Below are positions 1 to 12,158 of a DNA stretch of 64,000 bases, one piece after another. A model generated the notes under the pieces. The model was not told the origin of the DNA, did not search any database, and saw only the letters and a list, made by a program, of their open reading frames with translations. Every line of letters begins with the position of its first letter. The stretch's first letter is position 1. Source of the stretch: Trichopria drosophilae (lineage: Eukaryota > Arthropoda > Insecta > Hymenoptera > Diapriidae); assembly GCA_030407085.1 (NCBI GenBank), contig CM059586.1, forward strand, positions 11,922,001 to 11,986,000, in the 5' to 3' direction. The position numbers were made by a program, and so were the translations under genes.

Positions 1-419
1 TTATTTGATATAAGTACTTAGAAAAACGGGAGTAAGTGCAAATAAAGTTTCATTTTGCAGAAATAAAACTTTTACATCTATATAATCGGATATTTATATC
101 CGTTAATAAGCATTCATTGAATAAATAATAGAATCGGTAACAATGTTAATTTAAAAATTTATCAGTTTATTTTTCTCTGTAATCGATAAAAAATAAAATA
201 ATCGAAATACGTTCAGTGGGTAGGATATTTACAATAAACACTCTGAAAGTTTGCAACGGAAGCATGATGGGACAGAAAAGGGCTGAAAACGCCAAATTCC
301 TGTGACAGTTGCCGAGTACTTTCCCTTGTTTGTTTGGATTTAATGGGTTCAACCTACCTGGAAATGTTATGTGCTTACTGCAGATTTTTCATAAATAGTT
401 TCGTATATCGGTACAATCA

Positions 420-692
420 GTAACGACTTGAGATTTGTCAGAACTTTCTTCTGGGGGTAAAGGTAAATAAACGCCCACAAGCTGTTGACCAACTACATTC
501 AACCAGATTCATCACTTCACTCTTGACAATTGACCAGAGAACAAGTAGTCCTGCCAAGTATTCTCGAGGAGTCTTTTAATATTTTAACATCTGTGAATTA
601 GACGACTGACGCATTCGGTGACCAACAAGAGAAACTAAGAATTGGCATCGAAATTTGAAGTCTTCCATTCACAAAGTGAAACTGCAAAGATC
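420..692 (+). other. Candidate 5' untranslated exon of the ankyrin gene
   Basis: This stretch has higher GC than its surroundings and ends in GATC followed by GTAAGT at 693-698, a strong splice-donor match. A candidate acceptor AG lies at 874-875, which would give an intron of about 183 bp and place the ankyrin ATG 18 bases into the next exon. The donor is seen in the sequence; the exon call is inference, since no transcript is available. The transcription start is not defined. Confidence 0.35.
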
Positions 693-893
693 GTAAGTAT
701 TTGTTAAAACTTCTGTTTTTATAATTATAATATTTATTTCCTAAATTGAGCAACTCGGTAAAACAGGTTTTTGTAGAAAATTATACTATATTTTCCCACT
801 TCGTCTGCTGCTTTGTAAATATATAAATATTATTATCTTAAGTATCTTGCCATTGATTGCGGCATTTTCTACAAGAATTATACAAACTACGCA

Positions 894-1475
894 ATGGAGA
901 TTCCAACAGAAAGTTTTTGCATCGTCTCCAGCAAGGAAACATTACAGCAAGCGATCCACTATCGAAATGCCGGTTTTGTTAAACGACTTTTAAAATGTGG
1001 TGCTGATGCAAATGGTACCGTAGATGGCAAAACTATGCTCTTCCATGCTATGGATAACATGGACCCATATTCTGACCCACGTTGTGAATGCGGCTGTCAA
1101 GATTATGAATGCGAATTATGTGTTGCAAAGTCTGTAGAGTTCGAAAATTTCGATGTCCTACAGATTTTCTATGAATTGTTAAAACACGGTGCTAATCCAA
1201 ACACGCAAACTGACGGGGATACACTATTGAATTCAATAATTAATATAATCTCGAATTTTAGGAATGAATATGAATATTGTCGAGTTGCTTTTACAGTACG
1301 GATGTGACGCGAATGCGACGTCCGGTTCAGCGGATGAATTTGTAACCCCGCTCATAGCGGCTACAGATAATGAAAATTTTAGAATGGTACAGTTGCTAAT
1401 AAAAAACGGAGCAGATGTGGAAGGTGTGGATAGCTATGCAAGAACAGCAATGCATGTTGCAACAGATATTATATC
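894..1475 (+). pseudogene. Ankyrin-repeat protein, frameshifted and truncated
   Basis: The ATG at 894 opens a frame with recognisable ankyrin-repeat signatures: VKRLLKCGADANG near residues 29-41 and YELLKHGANPNTQTDGDT near residues 92-110. At about 1257-1265 the repeat pattern continues without a gap only in the +1 frame (MNIVELLLQYGCDANA, then MVQLLIKNGADVEG and ARTAMHVAT). One-base frame disruption therefore fits better than an intron. Uninterrupted, it would hold four or five repeats, which usually form protein-binding surfaces. After about 1475 the ankyrin pattern stops and unrelated sequence with minus-strand coding character begins, so the 3' end appears replaced by an insertion. A cysteine-rich insert (CECGCQDYECELC) sits between two repeats. 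It could be a decayed member of a lineage-specific ankyrin family. A sequencing error at the frameshift cannot be excluded. Confidence 0.6.
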
Positions 1476-2010
1476 ACGTTGTTCATCAGTCGCATCTTCA
1501 TTTGCCTTTCGCCGTTTGGCCAATTTAATAGTTTTACTTGCCTCCGATTCCTGTAGCTGCTTCTCCAATCTTTATTTCTTCTGTTTCTCTAGCCGTCGCT
1601 TGCGCTGTGTTATGCCATGTCTCGTGTGCCATCTTAACTACTCCACTTGCTGTCGTGAATGAGTATATATATAGGCAAGGGAATTAATGACGTCAGTGGA
1701 GGACTTTTCCCGATTGCGAAAGGAAAACAAAGGACAAGCGCGACGGTGGAAGGGGGGAAAACGCCGGGCCCCCCGCATTGAAACTTATTTTTTTTTTCAT
1801 ATAAAATTTAAAATTGCTGAAATTGTTCTTAAAACTGATTGAAACTTGTAATAAACGGTAAAGGAATGCATTGTCATCCAATTTTGGGCTATCCTCAAAG
1901 TTTCAAGTCTCTAGCTCATCGGGAAGTTAGTCTAAAATTGATTACAAGATTTGCACCGGACAAACAGACAGACAGACAAGAATACGAGTTGATAAAAACG
2001 TGGTAATAAT
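1476..2010 (-). mobile_element. 5' part of a DNA transposon, possibly Helitron-like
   Basis: Read on the minus strand this block has a direct CAGA/GACA-type repeat (about 1960-1978), a GC-rich G-run/C-run segment (1749-1775), TGACGTCA (about 1688), and a TATATATATA box (about 1663-1673). It then enters a K/R/E-rich frame with one stop (RRLEKQ, KLAKRRKANEDATDEQRD) that runs into the ankyrin relic. The Arg/Lys/Glu-rich reading resembles the N-terminal region of some Helitron helicase proteins, but no catalytic motif is present. The call is mostly inference from composition and layout. Confidence 0.25.
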
Positions 2011-4849
2011 AATAAAATAGTTCGTTAGTTCAACTAAATATTAATTTGATTTTATCCAGCAAGTAAATATTTATTTAAATTAAGAAAACAGTTCTTTATT
2101 TTAAGTAAATATTTTGTTGCGACTATTAAAGTAAATATTTACTTGAAATTAGGAAATTTTTTTTTCACTGTATTAATCAATGTTCAGAAGAAAATTCCGG
2201 AATAAAATTATTCTGGATATTCCGGATTACTATCAAGATATTAGATACTCGGTGAAAACGTATAAAAAATGTTCTTTTACAATTTTTGATACAAATTTTG
2301 TTAAATTTTGAATACTTTGAAATACGTATATAAATGATTTCTAAATACCACATCAATTTTTTTCGATTATAAAATTTCTGCAAATTTAATAAAATTCGTT
2401 TTCTATATTGTACAAAGGTGATTTGTAAGATCTATCTTTCTATATCTAAGTTTATGAAAATTTACAAAATTAATTTTAAGGGAAATTATACTTTCATTTT
2501 GAAAGTTTTCTTGTTTAGAATTAGTTCTCACTTTGATTTAACCATGGTCATTTTTATACTTTTTTTTAAGATCGCACAATTTTTTAAGGTTTCGAATATT
2601 CGGTGAATATTTTATAACAAAATCTTGAATTTTCCTACATATCAGAACGAATATTGACATCCGAGATCGTAAAGACACTATATTCTGAAGTTTGAAACAA
2701 TCGCTTTTTTACAACAATGACTGAAGATTCTTTTAAGAAACAAATCGTGTTTTTTGTAAATAATTAGTTATAACTTGTTTTTCTCTTTATTATAAGCTGG
2801 AACAATGATGGATTTTACGTCGAAAATGGTTTAACTCAAATTTTTTATATTTTTGTACGATGTCAATAAATAGCCTAAATGTTGTCTTGGGGATTAATAG
2901 GTTAAGTACCTACACATATGATAATACTATCGATGTTGAAATATTTATGATATTGGTGACACTTCGAACACAAAAAATTAATTCTTTCTCGTATTTAATT
3001 TTCTGAAATCTATGTTAATAAAACTTATACTAAATGCGGTCTAACAAATTAACACAAACAATTATTGCATAGTTATAAGTTTGCATAGTTATTAATTGTG
3101 TGTGATTAAATAACGTTCACATTATTGCACCGTTATAATATCAATATGTCAATTTCACAATCGGCTACAAACGTATTATGTCGTCATTTATAATTATACC
3201 CTAATCACGCGTGATTTGGGTGTTAGCAAGAGACATCCACATCATCAATTTTCCTTGGGGATTACATCAATTTATATTAATATCACTCGATTTGTCACCA
3301 GAGATAAGTCTCGTAAAAGTGGATATTTAATATTCAACTCTTTCCCTAAGGACATTTATTGATACTAGTACAGTCTGAACATTTATAAATCTATTAACTA
3401 TTCCATCAGATGATCTGTAAATATTAAGGACATCATGATTATTAAATTTCGTTACATCGTGATTGTTGTCCAGTAAGAATATTTGTTGGAGTTGATGCAT
3501 CCTTCATATTTAGTGGACCACTCATTGGTGATGAATATTTGAAAAACCAATATTAAAATCAATCAATAGTCAAGTCGTTCGTGAAATTGACGCGTTTTAG
3601 GAAAGGTTCGATAAATGAAAGTTTGATGTTGTCGATTTATACGTTGGAAGTTTCAAGGAAGATTTAGTTGGATTATGTCAATCGGGTATACGTCATCCCA
3701 AATACATTCGGACGTAATAATAACACAAGTACACGTAACGGTGACATATCAATTACACGAACGAAAATTGAAAACGGAATTTAATTAAGCATCTCGACCA
3801 TCAGATGGTGATAAATTATAACTTTATAATATATGAGTATCAAACATGTTTCAAAGCCATTATGGTTCGTAGTTGTTTAGTGAATTATTAAAAGACCATT
3901 TATGACACTATAATTTAATGCTTTTCTAAAATTCAGTAAAGTTTTACTAACAGAAAAAAAATTCATGAATTTTCATATGGGGAAATCTACAAAAGTTTTT
4001 TATTTTACTTCTGTAGATGAACATTAAATGTCCATTGAAAAAATGTCACACATCTTCAATTCATGTTCATTTCCCCAACTTTGGACAATGAGTACAAACA
4101 ACCTTCACAAGATAATCATTATTTTCGTCTTTCACTTAACGTAAAATGTAGCAGCATGTGCAGATCAATTACGTCATGTGTATTTCGAATTGACTATTGA
4201 AATTTTAAAATTGTTGGCTCATTAGTAATGATAGGTTGGTACTCTCTTAATGATAGATATTGTTGTTGAACGGTATGTGTTAAGGTAATACAATCACATT
4301 GTATAAACATTATATTTTACTATTTGTTGTAGTTTATATTCATTCTTATTGTACTGTAATAATTGATAATTTCGTTTTACTAGGAGAGAGACAGACTCCC
4401 CGAAATATTATTGTTCATAATACGCATAAATTCAAAACTATTATAACAAACCTATTTCAATTCAAAAAGACTACATATTCCAAACTTTTTCTCCAATAAT
4501 CAATAAAATTTTCTTTTATGAATAATGAGTGCAAACACAAATATTTTTAATTAACCAAAATTGGTAATTAAAATTCTCCAAATAGATAAGGAAAAAAATG
4601 TTTATTTAATGCAAAGAAATATTTTTACATCGATTTTTAGCCTTATGTTCATATGTATTAATCGACATATTTACGCATTTTACACATGCAATAGTTCTTT
4701 TTTTGCGCAGCAGTCGACGTTTTTCATACGTATTATGCGTGTATTTTATACGAGTAACTTTGTAAATAACACATACGTCCCTCACAGATCGATTGTTACC
4801 GGTGGAGACAATTGTAAATATTGGCACAGAGTTCATTATTGATTTTATC
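2011..4849. other. AT-rich non-coding stretch
   Basis: No supported gene, RNA or complete repeat is seen. Short AAGTAAATATTTACTT-type palindromes occur near 2139-2154 and again near 54100. The small open frames (for example 2418-2606 and 4299-4499) lack coding-like codon use and recognisable domains. Confidence 0.5.
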
Positions 4850-5430
4850 CTAGGGTAAAATTTTACACACAGTTTTCATTTGACGTATACTGGCGCATGA
4901 AATCGCATTTTAGGAAAAACAATGCGTGAAATCGAATTTTACGTACACTATTACAAAATAGTAGTTGATGTGCACTTTTCGATGGGTAAAGTAAACTCGT
5001 GATTAAAATAAACTTTTCTTCACACCGGGAGGAAAGCAGCAACTTTCCTCCCTGTCATGAAGAAAAATCGTATACTTCCCTCGGGAAGTAAAAAAGAATG
5101 TCTCAGTCTGAGACATTCTTTATTTACCTCCCTCGTTGAGTAATATACTATTACGCACGAAGTTTTCGCACACAATTATAAAAACACTTTTTCCCACTTG
5201 TATCGAAAACTACTATTTCGTTATAAGAGGGTAAATTGCGACTTTACGCACAGCATTTTAACATGCGATTATATAAGACCGGTGCGTAAAGTCGAATGTT
5301 TACACCCGAGTCTCGACCACTGGTTTTTTCTAGTATGCGTAAAATTTGTGCACCTTTTTCAGATTCAGGTACGTTAAATTAAGACTACATGCACCAAAAC
5401 GGGTGCCTAAAGACGAATTTTACGCATACT
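4850..5430. repeat. Interspersed repeat built of GTAAAATCGA-type units
   Basis: The block holds many degenerate copies, in both orientations, of units such as GCGTAAAATCGAATTTTACG (for example 4920-4945, 5230-5300, 5330-5430). Similar units recur at 40255-40470. The middle carries three hairpins back to back (5027-5052, 5073-5090 and 5093-5121). No coding capacity is seen. This looks like a non-autonomous transposon whose ends I could not fix. Confidence 0.45.
5027..5121. repeat. Three consecutive short hairpins
   Basis: Three inverted repeats occur within 95 bp: GGGAGGAAAG/CTTTCCTCCC with a 6-base loop (5027-5052), TACTTCCC/GGGAAGTA with a 2-base centre (5073-5090), and a 14-bp perfect pair AAAGAATGTCTCAG/CTGAGACATTCTTT around a single T (5093-5121). 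All arms are exact. They sit inside the GTAAAATCGA repeat block. Confidence 0.6.
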
Positions 5431-5431
5431 A

Positions 5432-5641
5432 CACTGTTAAACATTTCTGTACCAATTTCCTAAGAGCGTTACTGAAGTTTTTTTATCGTTACGGTTTCAG
5501 AATTTTACGAAACAGAGTTTAGTCATTTTTTGACATATTTTCGTAATTTTCTGAAATTTTTTCGTAACTTTTTGAAACGGTGACAGTAAAAAACGTCAGT
5601 TACTATTTTAGAAAATTCCTGGAGAGAAATTTCTAACAGTG
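5432..5641. mobile_element. 210-bp MITE with CACTGTTA termini and TA flanks
   Basis: The left end CACTGTTAAACATTTCT and the reverse complement of the right end, CACTGTTAGAAATTTCT, match at 15 of 17 positions. A TA dinucleotide flanks each side (5430-5431 and 5642-5643), as expected for a TA target duplication. The interior has repeated TTTTCGTAA/TTTCTGAAA motifs and no coding capacity. Confidence 0.65.
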
Positions 5642-5643
5642 TA

Positions 5644-6949
5644 TGAAACAAATTAATTTAGAATTCTTTAATTTTGAAATGATAAATAAGAAAAAACTGA
5701 CCAAATTAAACACCAAAAATGTCTTTATCTAATAAACAGTCAGCATCTTTTGTCCACTTTTTTTCATAGACTGTAAAAGAGCAGTATACCGGCTGTGGAT
5801 AAATGACTCGTTCTTTCATACGTAGAAACGATCTTAAAATAAGAAAGTTTTACTCTGAATATGAATATTAATATTTGACTATTTCTTTATAAGTTATAAC
5901 CCTTCATCATACCGGAAGTTAGAATGAATATGTTCAGAATTATGTCAAGTTTACGTAAAAATTTACTAAATATTACCAATATTCGCAAGTTCCTCTCTTT
6001 TTTTTTAATATTAAATTCAATTGGATGAAAATTATTAACACTTTGGGGATTATTTATGGACTTATAGGTTGTAGACTAACCAATGTAATTGATATAGTTG
6101 AAAAACGTGGCGATTAATTAGACATTGTAAATATTGTACTTCCTTTGGTAAACGAATACCTTACATAATTATAGGACATTTTAAACACTGTATATACACA
6201 TATTATAAACGTTTAATATACAACTGTTTAATATAGATGTTACCATAAACTTTTAACAGGGTATACCTGTACTATTTTGAAATAAAACTACCGTGTAAAA
6301 ACTCGTACTGAAATAGTGTTTTTAGTGGGACTTATTAAACGTTTCGTCTAGCAAACTAATATTTTAAAATATTGCCAGATTATTTCAGTTCAACGCTGTA
6401 TTAGTGTATTTCATAGATGGATGTGAGAACTAAATCGTGCGTACATTTTATAACAGGAGTACCTTTCAATATAATAAACATTTTTCAGCATTTACGTACA
6501 ATATTACACCTTTCTTAAATGCAATTTAAACGTATGATATTTATTGTACTTCATAAACGATTTTTTTACGTATATGATTAAACGACGATTTGATAAACCT
6601 ATTACTAGTAAACGTTTATAGCACATACCCAAACGATTTGAAATCAAATTACGTATAATAAACGTATACTAAACGATTATGTTTATATTGAAATAGAATA
6701 AAATGTAACTAACAGTTTTCCTTGAAATGTTGTTTTAAATTGATTGTTCATTCAGGTAAGACATGTTTCAAAGCATTATTTTCGAATATTTTCGTAATGT
6801 TTAGTAATTTTTAATGATCAATATAAAATTATTTACCATACAAGATTTTTATTTCCTTGTAAATATTTCTTAAAACCGAATTTATATTAAATGTTACTAA
6901 AATTATGTGTTAAAAAACAAGCAAATAAAATATGAAAATGAAATTTCGC
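5644..6949. other. AT-rich non-coding stretch
   Basis: No gene or complete repeat is recognised. Degenerate TAAACGTTTA/AAACGTAT-type words recur between 6180 and 6700 but have no regular period. Confidence 0.45.
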
Positions 6950-7265
6950 AGAAACTGCGTTTTCGCTCATCCCTCAAAATGTCCCCTTCAAATCCTACAA
7001 AATATTCTGCTCCTATTTCTCTGGGATTTCGTTTCCGGTTTCAGTTCACGTATACAGTGAAGAGCAATGCGGATGTTGCTCCGAGAAGGGGGAGATTGAT
7101 AGATCAGGGTTGGTGTTTGGGAACTGTCTGCTTTATATTTATATATACCAAGCCAGTAAAATACCACGAAAGTAAGTGCCAGATACGGTAGATTCAATGT
7201 GAGTTGGGAATAAACAGTCCTACTAAAGATAACCTAGCGTGTTGCAGTGTCAAACCGTAAGTTCT
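6950..7265 (+). other. GC-raised island with TATA-like and donor-like sites
   Basis: Composition rises clearly above the flanks. A TATATATA run (7137-7147) is followed by GTAAGT-type donor matches at about 7170 and 7249. Small open frames on both strands show no recognisable domain. It could be a non-coding first exon, a promoter or a conserved element. The identification is speculative. Confidence 0.2.
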
Positions 7266-8593
7266 TTCGACATTTCTGTATCGTATATACTTCCAGAGAT
7301 TTTTTTACCTTATTTTCAATCATTTACATCACTAAATTAATCATCGGTTTTATTATAGAACCATTAAAATGCTTCATGTATTCATAATTTTGGAATTTGT
7401 AACTGATGAATCTTAAGACCATTTTGTTGTGTTCTGATTAAAGCTGCTTGAAATTCCTTGGGTATAAAAACAAAATATAAATTAGGAGCTGAATATTTTA
7501 TTAAGAATCTAAATCAAGATCTCTCTTCCGTACCCTTGGATACGTACTCTTTAAAATTATTGGAATGAGAATTCCCTCTCCGTGGAAAGAAAAAAATAAG
7601 ACACTATACTGGAATGAAATTCTCTTGACGAGTTAATCACAACTTATAAATAATGAAAGCTCTCTTTAAATTAATAAAAGTTTGCTCTTTCGCAAGCGCT
7701 TAAATTCTATGAACCATTGGACCCATAAAATATCAAACGAAATAGGTTATTAGAGCATTAAAAACAAACCTCATGACAAAATTATTTACACAACTTGTAA
7801 GGTTTTAAATATTGAAGAATAGTGCAATTTCCTTAATTTGTCCTAGATTTGCAAACACATTCCTCATTTGAAACCTAATAATTTAAAAAATGTAGGATTT
7901 TCCGTGGATTTTTCATGAAAGATTGAAGTAGCGAGCTTTCCTTTAAGATGTTCACTGAGTTTCAGTTTTGTACCAGATAATAAAATTATGCGTGCGGACG
8001 GTCGGGGCCAAGAAGCTGTTACTCTTGGAAATTGCACTTTGAAACGACATAGTTCAATTTGAGATAAATTTCTCGCAAAACTAGGGCTCTTCTGGAAATT
8101 TTGTATTTTCAACATCACCGATAATTTCTCGATTCATTAAAACGACTTCATCGGGACTTATTTCTTACAGTCGTTTTTCTGCTTTTTCTCCAGCCACTGT
8201 TAATCTCTTCACTAACGATTCTTTAAATCTTTTTTTTTTATTTTGGAATTTTCGATCACGCCTACGTCGTCGAGATGTTTTTTTTTTATGTAATCGACTT
8301 TTCGATGCGATCGTTAGTGTCAATTTCTCACTACCTCATTTCCTTTTTCTGTCATTCTATAAACGTTTACGTCTGTTCATTTTGCCACCTTATCTATACA
8401 TCTCCCTACCTGTCATAATGCACATCTTGACCTCTAGATGTTCTTTTCTACATCTGCACCTGACAATTTATATTCTACATTCCAGTATTTAAATTTGTTT
8501 TATCATTTCCATTTTTATCTCCATGTAAATAATTAATTTTTCAGTCATTTATTAAAATACTTATATTAATAAACGTTAGTAGCAAAAAATATA
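7266..8593. other. AT-rich non-coding stretch
   Basis: No gene, RNA or repeat with defined ends is seen. A minus-strand frame at 7864-8118 has no known domain and unremarkable codon use. Confidence 0.4.
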
Positions 8594-9370
8594 TTAACTC
8601 ATGAACGCCTGAAATTACATGCTTTGTTACTTAAATTTCAATCAAGTATTTCATATTAAAATTAAAGTTCGTAAACATTGAAAATAATATTTTCGAGATC
8701 GGTCTTCAATATTCCGAGGTTAAAATTGTGCTTCAGCCAATAGTAATTCTAATATGGCGAAAAATTTGAACAAAACTGCCAACAAATTTAGAACAATTTA
8801 GCTTTATGATTTTTTTTTCGAACTGTCAGAATATTGGTATTCTATTGAAACTATGGATAAAGGTGAATGAAATATTTGAATTTTTAGGAAAAATGTTATA
8901 TACCTTGCTTTTGTAGAATAACTCCAATAACTTTACAGTGAATATTTTTTGTTAAATATCTGCCAGCTGTAACTCAGAAATTAGGAGCTTTTTTGAGAAA
9001 ATACTAAAAACGAGGTCTTAGAAATTAACGAAGAATATACAGTAATATTTTGCAATTTTCAAAACGATATTTTTATTTAAATTTTTTTAACAAATCATTA
9101 GAATTGAACGAAAAATTCTGGAAAAATGTTGGTATATTCTTTCATGATTTGCATCTATGCATTTTTGCAAATTTGTCCTAATGTTCTCCAAGAAAAAAAG
9201 GGAAACTATATTTGAAATTTATTTCTTCAAAAACTATCAATTTTTTAAAACATTTTTAAACAGTTTTATAGAAAAATATCTGAGAATATGATTTCGAAAA
9301 CAATTCTACTATATATCCCTCGCTAATTTCTAAGAACTTTTTATTCTTAGTATTTTTTATCGCGTGGAAA
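8594..9370. mobile_element. TTAA-flanked foldback MITE, family with AACGCCTGAAAT end
   Basis: It begins TTAACTCATGAACGCCTGAAAT, close to the start of the element at 50062 (TTAACTCATTAACGCCTGAAA); homology with that copy continues through TCAAGTATTTC, TCTTCAA-ATTCCGAGGT and AATATGGCG. The interior folds back: the sequence near 8996-9050 pairs with 9290-9360 (for example TTAGAAATTA against TAATTTCTAA). I could not find the right TTAA terminus, so the right boundary is approximate. Confidence 0.5.
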
Positions 9371-9726
9371 AGAAAAATGAAACTATGGTTTTTCTAACTG
9401 TAGGTTTTTTTACGTATCGGTTTGTTGCCTGTCAGTTTCCTGAATGTCAGCGATTTGACTGTCAACAGTTGATTGTTGGTTTTTTTATTTGTCAGCTTTT
9501 GGCTTCGCACCGGTACCTGTGTGAATTAAAAAAATTAATTCTGAGCACTTTCAAGAAAAAAACATGGAGAAAAGATAATTCATCGTTGTATTTCGACAAC
9601 ATTCTAAATTGTTATACAAACTTTCCAAAACAAAATGTCTTCCATAAAACTGTGAAATTTTAATCGTCTCTTTTCTTATAGAAGAAACTAACGATGAATA
9701 ATTCTGAATATTTAGATTCTATAGTG

Positions 9727-10285
9727 TTCAACCCTCCTCTTTCCGAATCCAAAGTCCGTATTTCGCTAGGAACAGCCATTTTTTAAATATGGCGGCGAAA
9801 AGGCAAAAAAATAGAGAAAATTTCGATTTTTTGATCGGTTTTTCATGTTTTTCAATAGGTTCGAGCTAACCGATCATTCCAAAGACCTGGATCTGGTGGC
9901 ATAATGAATTTCACTAAAAGTTGACATGATCAGATATGCAAAATATAAGATGGCGGATCCAAGATGGCGGATTTTTCGCCGAATTTTGTGTTTTTATAGC
10001 ATTTCCGACATTATTAGTTATTGATAAATATTGTTGTACACTTATTATTGATTTATGCAATCATTTGTAACAGTATCTTCTATCCAGTACTCGAAATTCA
10101 AAATGGCGGGTCCAAAATGGCCGACTGAAATGCAACAAAATTTCTTGATCCACTCCTCGGTGGTTTTCGGAGTCGCAGAGTACGAATATGACCTTTGATT
10201 TTCATGATTCAAAATGGCGGACCCAAAAGGGCGGACGAAAATACAAAACGTTGCTTGTACAGCATTTTGGGCGGAAACGGGTTAA
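9727..10285. mobile_element. MITE-like element with several ATGGCGG modules
   Basis: The left end AACCCTCCTCTTTCCG and the reverse complement of the right end, TTAACCCGTTTCCGCC, are similar. The right side has an intact TTAA (10282-10285); the left has TTCA (9727-9730). The interior carries repeated blocks containing AAATGGCGGACCC or AGATGGCGGATCC near 9785, 9950, 9962, 10101 and 10211, shared with elements elsewhere in the window. No coding capacity is seen. Boundaries are moderately supported. Confidence 0.4.
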
Positions 10286-11140
10286 GTAATATTTAAATAT
10301 GTGTTTCAATCTTGGCATTTTTATATATTATTTTATGTCCTGTAGTATCATTCATGCAAAAACAGTGTTATTTTTTAAATATCTCTGGATTTCTACTGAA
10401 AATATGTCATACATATCAAAGTGACGAAACGCATAATTGTTTCAAATATTTTGATAAAAATTTAGTTTCTTGAAAAGCACTGACAATACTTGTTCGGTTG
10501 AATCTATCGCTGCCAAACATTTTTATCGACCGCCTGATGTGCAACTGGTCCATTCATCCACGTATCAGCTACAGGCTAAATCGGACTAGACGTTCATGCA
10601 GTATAATAACAATAGCGTGTACCGGTTACTTTAGCACCGAGGGGTAGATTCAATTAAAGTTCATCGTTAAACTCGCAGACGATAAATACAACAGACGGAA
10701 AGCTGCTACAATGATGGCCACATTGAGCACAAGTTTTTCAGCTTTGTTTTTTCAATGCAGAACAATTATTGACATGTGTTTGTCTAATAAACAATTTATC
10801 CTTTTATTTAAAAATATTTTAAAATGTGAAAATAGTGATAAATGAAGAATTCGTGTTTTTATTGAACTTGGTGACAAATCAGATGATTTGATACATCTTT
10901 CTTTTCACCTTTATTGAGTCTTTAATTACATTTTTAGTATTTGAAATGTTCTTTTGTTTCGTATCGATCGTGGTTCAATTAGCGCTTGAGACAAATCTTA
11001 TTACCCCCTTTTCTTCATTTAGGTCTTTTATTTAGACTTTCATATTTTGAAACGCAATTATTTAATAGTATTGAATTTTTAGATACATCATGAATTCTTG
11101 ATCATTTTCATTTATTTTTGGAATACTTTTTTTAAACAAT
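10286..11140. other. Non-coding stretch with a GC-raised patch
   Basis: No gene is supported. A patch at about 10490-10720 has noticeably higher GC and more complex sequence than its flanks, which is compatible with an unannotated exon or conserved regulatory DNA. No domain or motif was recognised. Confidence 0.3.
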
Positions 11141-11461
11141 TTGTATTGTAACTGTATATTTTATATTGGAGGAATAAAACCGTTTAAAGATAAGTTATCA
11201 AATATGAAACGAAGTTGTGTGGTGTATTTAATACAATGTAACAACTGTAATGCATTTTCCATTGGAGAAACTGGGAGATTGCTAAAAGATAGAATTTCAG
11301 AACATAAAAATAACATAACAATGAATAGTGAACAATTGACAGGATTAAACTTGCATAGAATTAATACAGGACATGGTTCCGATTTTGATAAAATACAAAT
11401 TTTAGCGATTGAAAGAAATACCAATAAAAGAAGACATTTAGGAAATTATTTCATTAAATAA
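11141..11461 (+). pseudogene. GIY-YIG endonuclease domain of a Penelope-like element
   Basis: The frame opens at a TTG with no good start; the first ATG is at 11204. Residues IKPFKDKL, then VVYLIQCNNC, then IGETGRLLKDRISEHK match the C-terminal GIY-YIG nuclease of Penelope-like retroelements, which nicks target DNA for target-primed reverse transcription. The CxxC pair between the two motifs is present. The usual YIG is SIG here, so the second catalytic-core tyrosine is lost and activity is doubtful. The frame ends after GNYFIK with a stop, shorter than the other copy in the window. The sister domain at 28014-28364 keeps YIG, which makes this copy a degenerate relic. Confidence 0.75.
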
Positions 11462-12158
11462 AATAAGAATACTATTAAAATACTCTTAAATTAAAAGCTA
11501 CCGGAATTATATTCTCCATTACTTCGTTTGTAAATTGTAATATGAATTGTTTATATCTATATCTATTGCTTCGTCATAGTTTACTGAAATATTTACACAT
11601 ACATTGTAAAAGCTTAACATTGACATCTTTCTTAACTTTAGTTAGTAATTACCGTTTAAACATATCGTTTCAAACTTTTTGATTTTATTTAAATTAAACA
11701 TTTTTTTGTGTTGTTTTTTTTATTATTAATAATGGTTAGTTTTTAATGCTTCTTACTTAGTTTTTGTTAACTAATAAGTTTTTTTTTTTAATTTTTTTCA
11801 TGACAATTATTATAACAATTTTATCATAAAGACGTGGTCAAATTATTTACTATTTCTTTTCAAGTTTTATTTGGAGCTTAGTATGCTGCTTTTTTAATTT
11901 TTTTGTATAAAAGATAAGAAATCACTTATTAAAATACATTGTTTTGTTTTTTTTTTCTTAGATTTTAAGTAATTTATTAATTCCATTAAGTTGTTAAGTA
12001 AATTATCAATGTTATTCTTAAATTGTTCTCATCTCTTTATATATATACAATTTGTATTTTCATATTATTTATTTTTGTATTTTATATTGTAAGGTATTTT
12101 GTTGTTAAGCCGTTTTTTGAATAATATTAACAATTTTTTGGTTTTGTGTATGTTCCAG

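Noticed and set aside
1230..1270. A short intron in the ankyrin gene ending at AATTTTAG
   Set aside because: The repeat alignment needs no residues removed; a one-base frame change explains the switch, and no donor with suitable spacing is seen.
4561..4842. Overlapping 93- and 76-residue frames on both strands
   Set aside because: They are chance frames over AT-rich DNA next to a repeat, with no domain or codon bias.
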